From: Rhodobacteraceae bacterium UBA6197
GTDB taxonomy: Bacteria > Pseudomonadota > Alphaproteobacteria > Rhodobacterales > Rhodobacteraceae
Assembly (NCBI GenBank): GCA_002422085.1
Contig: DISZ01000018.1
Span: 130,962-194,961 of the forward strand
Direction of reading: 5' to 3'
DNA length: 64,000 bases
Numbering within the stretch: position 1 is the stretch's first letter; the number at the start of each line of letters is the position of its first letter. Of the stretch, positions 60,238-64,000 are shown in pieces. The notes beneath the pieces were generated by a model. It searched no databases. It saw nothing but the letters and a program-made list of their open reading frames with translations, and had not been told where the DNA came from. Both the position numbers and the translations under genes were made by a program.

Positions 60238-61212
60238 CTAATGCCGGTTCCAGCGTGAAAGCAGTTCGGCCTCGGAGCGGTAGGCGATCAGCCCCAGCAT
60301 CCGCCGCGCCCGATGCAGACGGATGCGCAACAAGCAAACAAAGGCAAGTCCGCGTTCACGTAGCCCCTTGAGCCGCGCGGTCAGGGCCAGTTTCGGGATT
60401 TCGGCCAAGGGCGACACGGCAACGGCGACCGCGCGCCCCAAGGTGCGCAGCCGCCAAAACGGCTGGTTGCGTAATTCGGCGTATTCGTGGGCAATGTGGC
60501 GGTCCCACTTGCGGCGCAGTTCCTCGAACGAAGTGCGGGCAGGGTGATCGACCACCATATCGGGGGCGTAACGAATGACATGGCCCAGCGCTTTTGCGCG
60601 CAAGCCCCAATCGCGATCTTCGGAAATGGTAATGCCGCCGAACGGCCCCACCGCCGCGAACACTTCGCGACGCACGGCCAGATTGCCGGTCCCCGCAAAA
60701 CCGTGGCGCGAGATGTATTCGTCGATTCGGTAGGCATAGATCCGTTCATAGGCCTCAAGTGCGGTAGCCGGTTGGCCCTCGATATGCGGCACCTTGACCG
60801 CTCCGCCAAGAATTCCCACGCCGGGGTTGGCGGCAAGGGTCCGGGTAATGGTGTCCAGCCAGTCGGCACCTGCGATGCAATCGGCATCGACAAACGCCAG
60901 AATCGCACCGCCAGCCGCGGCCGCCCCGGTATTGCGCGCAGGACCGGGACCGGGGGTTGGTTCGGTCAATAGCCGCGTCTTGGGGAAGCCGTCGCAAAGC
61001 CGCTGCGGCAGCAGCTTCGAGCCGTTGTCCACCACGATCACCTCGGCCAGTTCGAATGCGCCGGTTTGTCCCGCCAAGGCCGCAAGACACTGCGCCAGCG
61101 CCCGGGGCTGGTTCAGGTGCGGCACGATCACGCTGATCGAAAGGGCGCGGGGCAGAGAGACGCTCCTTTGCGGCTCGGAGGGATAAGCATTGATAGGCGG
61201 CCGATCACTCAC
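60238..61212 (-). CDS. Glycosyltransferase family 2
   Basis: 324 residues. SISVIVPHLNQPRALAQCLA, EVIVVDNGSK and GPGPARNTGAAAAGGAILAF followed by VDADCIAGADWL are the GT-A motifs with the Asp-Ala-Asp metal site. GTGNLAVRREVFAAVGPF and SEDRDWGLRAKALG are acceptor-side motifs. The C-terminal about 60 residues are basic and amphipathic. It lies 18 nt after the UDP-sugar dehydrogenase, so it is in one operon with it and the flippase. Confidence 0.9.
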   Translation of the reverse strand: MSDRPPINAYPSEPQRSVSLPRALSISVIVPHLNQPRALAQCLAALAGQTGAFELAEVIVVDNGSKLLPQRLCDGFPKTRLLTEPTPGPGPARNTGAAAAGGAILAFVDADCIAGADWLDTITRTLAANPGVGILGGAVKVPHIEGQPATALEAYERIYAYRIDEYISRHGFAGTGNLAVRREVFAAVGPFGGITISEDRDWGLRAKALGHVIRYAPDMVVDHPARTSFEELRRKWDRHIAHEYAELRNQPFWRLRTLGRAVAVAVSPLAEIPKLALTARLKGLRERGLAFVCLLRIRLHRARRMLGLIAYRSEAELLSRWNRH

Positions 61213-61230
61213 CGCCCGAGTCCTGTCAAA

Positions 61231-62568
61231 TCAGGCCTTGGTCACATTGTCCATTGGCAGCCCCTTGCGGGCCATCACATTGCGCGTGTCAACAATTGGA
61301 ATGCCAAGCCCGGCCAGATGGCCATAGTCCACCGCGTCATGATCGGTCGCAATCAACACGGCGTCATAATCCTCTGCCTTCACCTGTTCGAAGGGCACCG
61401 AGGCCATCCCCTCCAGCTTCGGATAGTTGCGCATCCGGGGCAGATGTTCCACCAACGGGTCGTGGAATTTGGCGTCGGCGCCTTGTTCCAGCAGCATTTC
61501 AAGCAGCTCGACCGACGGGCTTTCGCGCATGTCCGAGATGTTTTTCTTGTATGACACCCCGATCAGCAAGATCCGCGTGCCGCGCAACCCCTTGCCATGC
61601 GCCCGGTCCAGCACCTCGCGCAGGCGCGAAATCACATAGCGCGGCATGGCCACGTTGATCTCGCCGGCCAGTTCGATGAAGCGGGTATTGAGCCCGTATT
61701 CCTTGGCCTTCCAGCTAAGATAATAGGGGTCGATCGGGATGCAGTGCCCGCCCAGACCGGGGCCGGGATAGAACGGCATATAGCCAAAGGGCTTGGTCGC
61801 GGCGCCGTCGATGACGTCCCAGACATCGATCCCCATCGCATCGAAAATCACCTTCAGCTCATTCACCAAGGCGATGTTCACTGCGCGGAAGATGTTTTCG
61901 GTGATCTTTACCGCCTCGGCAACCTGCGTCGAGGCGACAGTGACCACCTTATCCACCACCATCGCGTAAAACATCGTCGCCAGTTCGCCCGCCTGCGGCC
62001 CGTCGCCGGAAACAACCTTCGGAATCGTCGCGGTGCGGAACGTGGCGTTGCCGGGGTCTTCGCGTTCGGGCGAGAAACCGACAAAAAAGTCCTTGCCCGC
62101 CTGCAAACCGCTGGTTTCAAGGATCGGGATCACCAGTTCGACCGTGGTTCCCGGATAGGTCGTCGATTCAAGCGAGACCAAGGCCCCCGCGCGCAGGTGC
62201 TTGGCGATTTCACGCGCGGTATTCTCGACAAAGGAAAGATCCGGGTCGCGGTATTGCGTCAACGGCGTCGGAACGCAGATCACGATCACGTCGCAATCCT
62301 TTATCCGCGAAAAATCCGCGGTCCAGGAAAAGCTTTTCTGGCTGGCAACCTCGCGCAGCGCCTCGGTGGAAACCGCCTCGATATAGGTGGTGCCGGCATC
62401 CAGCAGCGCCATCTTGCGCGGGTCGATGTCAAAGCCGATGGTATTGATCCCACGTCGCGCGGCGGTAATTGCCAGCGGCAGCCCGACATAGCCCAGCCCG
62501 ATCACTCCCAAGGTGATCTCGCGGTTCTGCAAGCGCGTTTTCAGCTGTTCATAAGAAGTGTTCGGCAT
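61231..62568 (-). CDS. UDP-sugar 6-dehydrogenase, UDP-GlcNAc/ManNAc-type
   Basis: 445 residues. GVIGLGYVGLPLAITAARRG is the NAD site. The catalytic Cys276 is in GLGGHCIPIDPYYLS, and VKITENIFRAVNIALVNELK is the middle-domain signature. The closest pattern is the WbpA/WecC/VipA group, which oxidises UDP-N-acetylhexosamines to uronic acids, rather than UDP-glucose dehydrogenase. MPNTSY at 62568 with AGGAGT upstream is preferred over the longer frame. The product would give an acidic sugar and possibly the substrate for the asparagine-synthase-like amidating enzyme. Confidence 0.92.
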   Translation of the reverse strand: MPNTSYEQLKTRLQNREITLGVIGLGYVGLPLAITAARRGINTIGFDIDPRKMALLDAGTTYIEAVSTEALREVASQKSFSWTADFSRIKDCDVIVICVPTPLTQYRDPDLSFVENTAREIAKHLRAGALVSLESTTYPGTTVELVIPILETSGLQAGKDFFVGFSPEREDPGNATFRTATIPKVVSGDGPQAGELATMFYAMVVDKVVTVASTQVAEAVKITENIFRAVNIALVNELKVIFDAMGIDVWDVIDGAATKPFGYMPFYPGPGLGGHCIPIDPYYLSWKAKEYGLNTRFIELAGEINVAMPRYVISRLREVLDRAHGKGLRGTRILLIGVSYKKNISDMRESPSVELLEMLLEQGADAKFHDPLVEHLPRMRNYPKLEGMASVPFEQVKAEDYDAVLIATDHDAVDYGHLAGLGIPIVDTRNVMARKGLPMDNVTKA

Positions 62569-62593
62569 GGTCGGACTCCTGTCACATAAATCA

Positions 62594-64000
62594 TCAAATT
62601 CCAAAACGACCCAACACGCGCCTCAGGTCAGCCCGTTCGGACGAATTGAGGCAAAACATGAGCAACACGATAACATAGACAAGCGCCCCCGCGGCCCCAA
62701 AGCCGATCAGGCGCACCCAGGTATCGGGCGCGGCGATCAGCCGAAGCCCGACCCAAACCACCGTCCCGACCCCCGCCGGCAGCAAGCCGCGCCACAGAAC
62801 TTCGGTGGCAAAGGTGGCAAAGCTGGTTTCCGTCAGCCGCAGGCTGAACCACCAGAAATAGCCAAGCTGAGAACCGATCGTGATAATTGTCAGCGCCAGC
62901 GTCACGCCGATCGCGCCCATGCCAAGCCAGGTCACAAAGATCAGCATCAGCCCCAGCCCGCCAAACTGAAACAGGAAGGCGGGCAGGAAAAAGGCGCGCA
63001 CCCGCGCCATGGCGGTCGCGGTGATCGGCAGCAGGATCGTGGGTTGCGTGAAGGGAAACATCACCATGAACAACACGATGATCATCGACGCCTTGGAGTA
63101 GTTGTCCCCCAGATACAGATGGATGAACGCATCCGCATAGACGATCAGCGGCGCGGCAAGGATCATCGAGACCCAGAGCGCATAGCGCCCTCCGCGCAGC
63201 ACGGTCGACGCCAGCCGCCGCTTGTCGGCCAGCGCGTTCATCGCCGTGATCGCCGGTTGCAATGGCTGCGCCGCCAGGTTGATCGTGCTTTGCAACTGCC
63301 GGAAGAAAGTGGCGCCAATGTGATAGCTGGTGACGTCAACGGCGGTGCCATGCAGGTTCAGCACGATCGTCGCCGCATTGGTATACATGATCGACCCCAG
63401 CCGCCCCAGCGTGGTCCAGACGCCAAAGTTGATCATCTCTCGGGCGCGGGAAAAGGAAAACAGGTGCCGGTCAAAGTAAAGCTCGGGAACCAGTTTGCGC
63501 GACCGGACCAAGGTCACGGTGACCAACACCATTTCGGCGATGAAGGTGGCGACGACAACCCAGATCACCGCCGAATTGATCGTCAGCAAGAACACCACCA
63601 CCAGAACCGCGCGGATCAGATCGCGCATCACTTCGAGCAGGTTCAGTTCCAGATAGCGCTGACGCACGGCATAGGCGACCTTGTAGGGCACGACCGTCAT
63701 CTCGTAGGTGAAACAGACCAGCAGCAAGGTCAGCATGATGCGTGCATCACCCACCATCTGCGGCGCGATGTTCAACACCTTTTCGATATTGGCCGCCAGC
63801 AGCAGCCCGGCAGGCAAGAACACCGCCGCCGCCAAAAGCAGCACCGGAAACAATGATGACAGGATGCGCCGCGCCTCGGTAAAGTCACCCTTGGCATAGG
63901 CGTCGATCGTGTAGCGGCTGATGCCACCGATGAAGAATGAAAAGAACAGCGGTGCGAAAACCATCAGCGAGGTCACGACCGGCAGCACCGCGAATTCTTC
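62594..64000 (-). CDS. Wzx-like polysaccharide flippase, 5' end outside window
   Basis: The frame is open to the window end, and 469 codons are visible ending at 62594. About 12 hydrophobic segments are evenly spaced, as in the MATE/PST superfamily of lipid-linked oligosaccharide flippases. APLFFSFFIGGISRYTIDAY and FHIGATFFRQLQSTINLAAQ-like blocks (YHIGATFFRQ) recall Wzx/RfbX-type proteins. It moves the undecaprenyl-linked unit across the inner membrane. It is first in order with the dehydrogenase (25-nt gap) and GT2. The N-terminus is not visible. Confidence 0.83.
   Translation of the reverse strand, partial: EEFAVLPVVTSLMVFAPLFFSFFIGGISRYTIDAYAKGDFTEARRILSSLFPVLLLAAAVFLPAGLLLAANIEKVLNIAPQMVGDARIMLTLLLVCFTYEMTVVPYKVAYAVRQRYLELNLLEVMRDLIRAVLVVVFLLTINSAVIWVVVATFIAEMVLVTVTLVRSRKLVPELYFDRHLFSFSRAREMINFGVWTTLGRLGSIMYTNAATIVLNLHGTAVDVTSYHIGATFFRQLQSTINLAAQPLQPAITAMNALADKRRLASTVLRGGRYALWVSMILAAPLIVYADAFIHLYLGDNYSKASMIIVLFMVMFPFTQPTILLPITATAMARVRAFFLPAFLFQFGGLGLMLIFVTWLGMGAIGVTLALTIITIGSQLGYFWWFSLRLTETSFATFATEVLWRGLLPAGVGTVVWVGLRLIAAPDTWVRLIGFGAAGALVYVIVLLMFCLNSSERADLRRVLGRFGI

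Overview
The window is a GC-rich, densely coding stretch of chromosome. It most resembles an alphaproteobacterium of the Rhodobacteraceae/Roseobacter group. The pointers are a serC-serA operon with a leader like the alphaproteobacterial serC leader, an Irr-type iron control element in front of an mbfA-like gene, a VPLPA-CTERM sorting tail, and a family of CCGCCGGAGGC-containing repeats at convergent gene ends. I see no transposase, integrase, phage gene or CRISPR array. The only RNA gene of a known class is one tRNA-Lys(TTT).

Layout. 1-8.8 kb: the end of an asparaginase, a TSUP permease, a periplasmic copper chaperone, a tiny basic protein, serB divergent from serC-serA, a metallophosphatase and a thiolase. 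8.9-16.4 kb: a cell-envelope pair, alpha-2-macroglobulin then pbpC. 16.5-25.8 kb: a soluble hybrid histidine kinase, yggT-recQ, a thioesterase-like protein, and a chain of MFS transporter, mepA, phytase-like beta-propeller protein and queuosine-precursor transporter. 25.84-26.07 kb: a compact unrecognised RNA/small-ORF unit. 26.2-30.1 kb: histone-deacetylase-like hydrolase, xseB, ispA, dxs (isoprenoid precursor supply). 30.2-35.8 kb: a minus-strand series from the ferritin-like iron exporter mbfA to an ornithine-cyclodeaminase-like protein, including S-formylglutathione hydrolase. 35.8-40.5 kb: an array of three palindromic operators in front of a 54-residue secreted peptide, then trhO, pncA-pncB and pitA. 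40.5-45.9 kb: dapF-mtaB, then arfB with an aminotransferase-fold lyase, an APH-fold kinase and a NUDIX hydrolase. 45.9-46.1 kb: tRNA-Lys and its terminator.

From about 47 kb to the right edge lies a surface-polysaccharide region. It holds a VPLPA-CTERM exported protein, a polysaccharide pyruvyl transferase with an FrhB-like partner, a large parallel-beta-helix/double-LamG protein, an asparagine-synthase-like enzyme without an N-terminal cysteine, four glycosyltransferases, a Wzy/ligase-like membrane protein, a UDP-sugar dehydrogenase and a Wzx-like flippase cut by the window end. Together these suggest synthesis, decoration, export and surface modification of an acidic exopolysaccharide. No chain-length regulator, priming transferase or exosortase is inside the window.

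The most unusual signal is the unit at 25,839-26,070. It has a TTGACA box, a 17-nt segment that can pair with the 3' tail of 16S rRNA, an 18-codon GTG-started ORF, a distal segment that can form 11 base pairs with the same Shine-Dalgarno, and a terminator. Next are the operator array at 35.8 kb and the convergent-junction repeat family.
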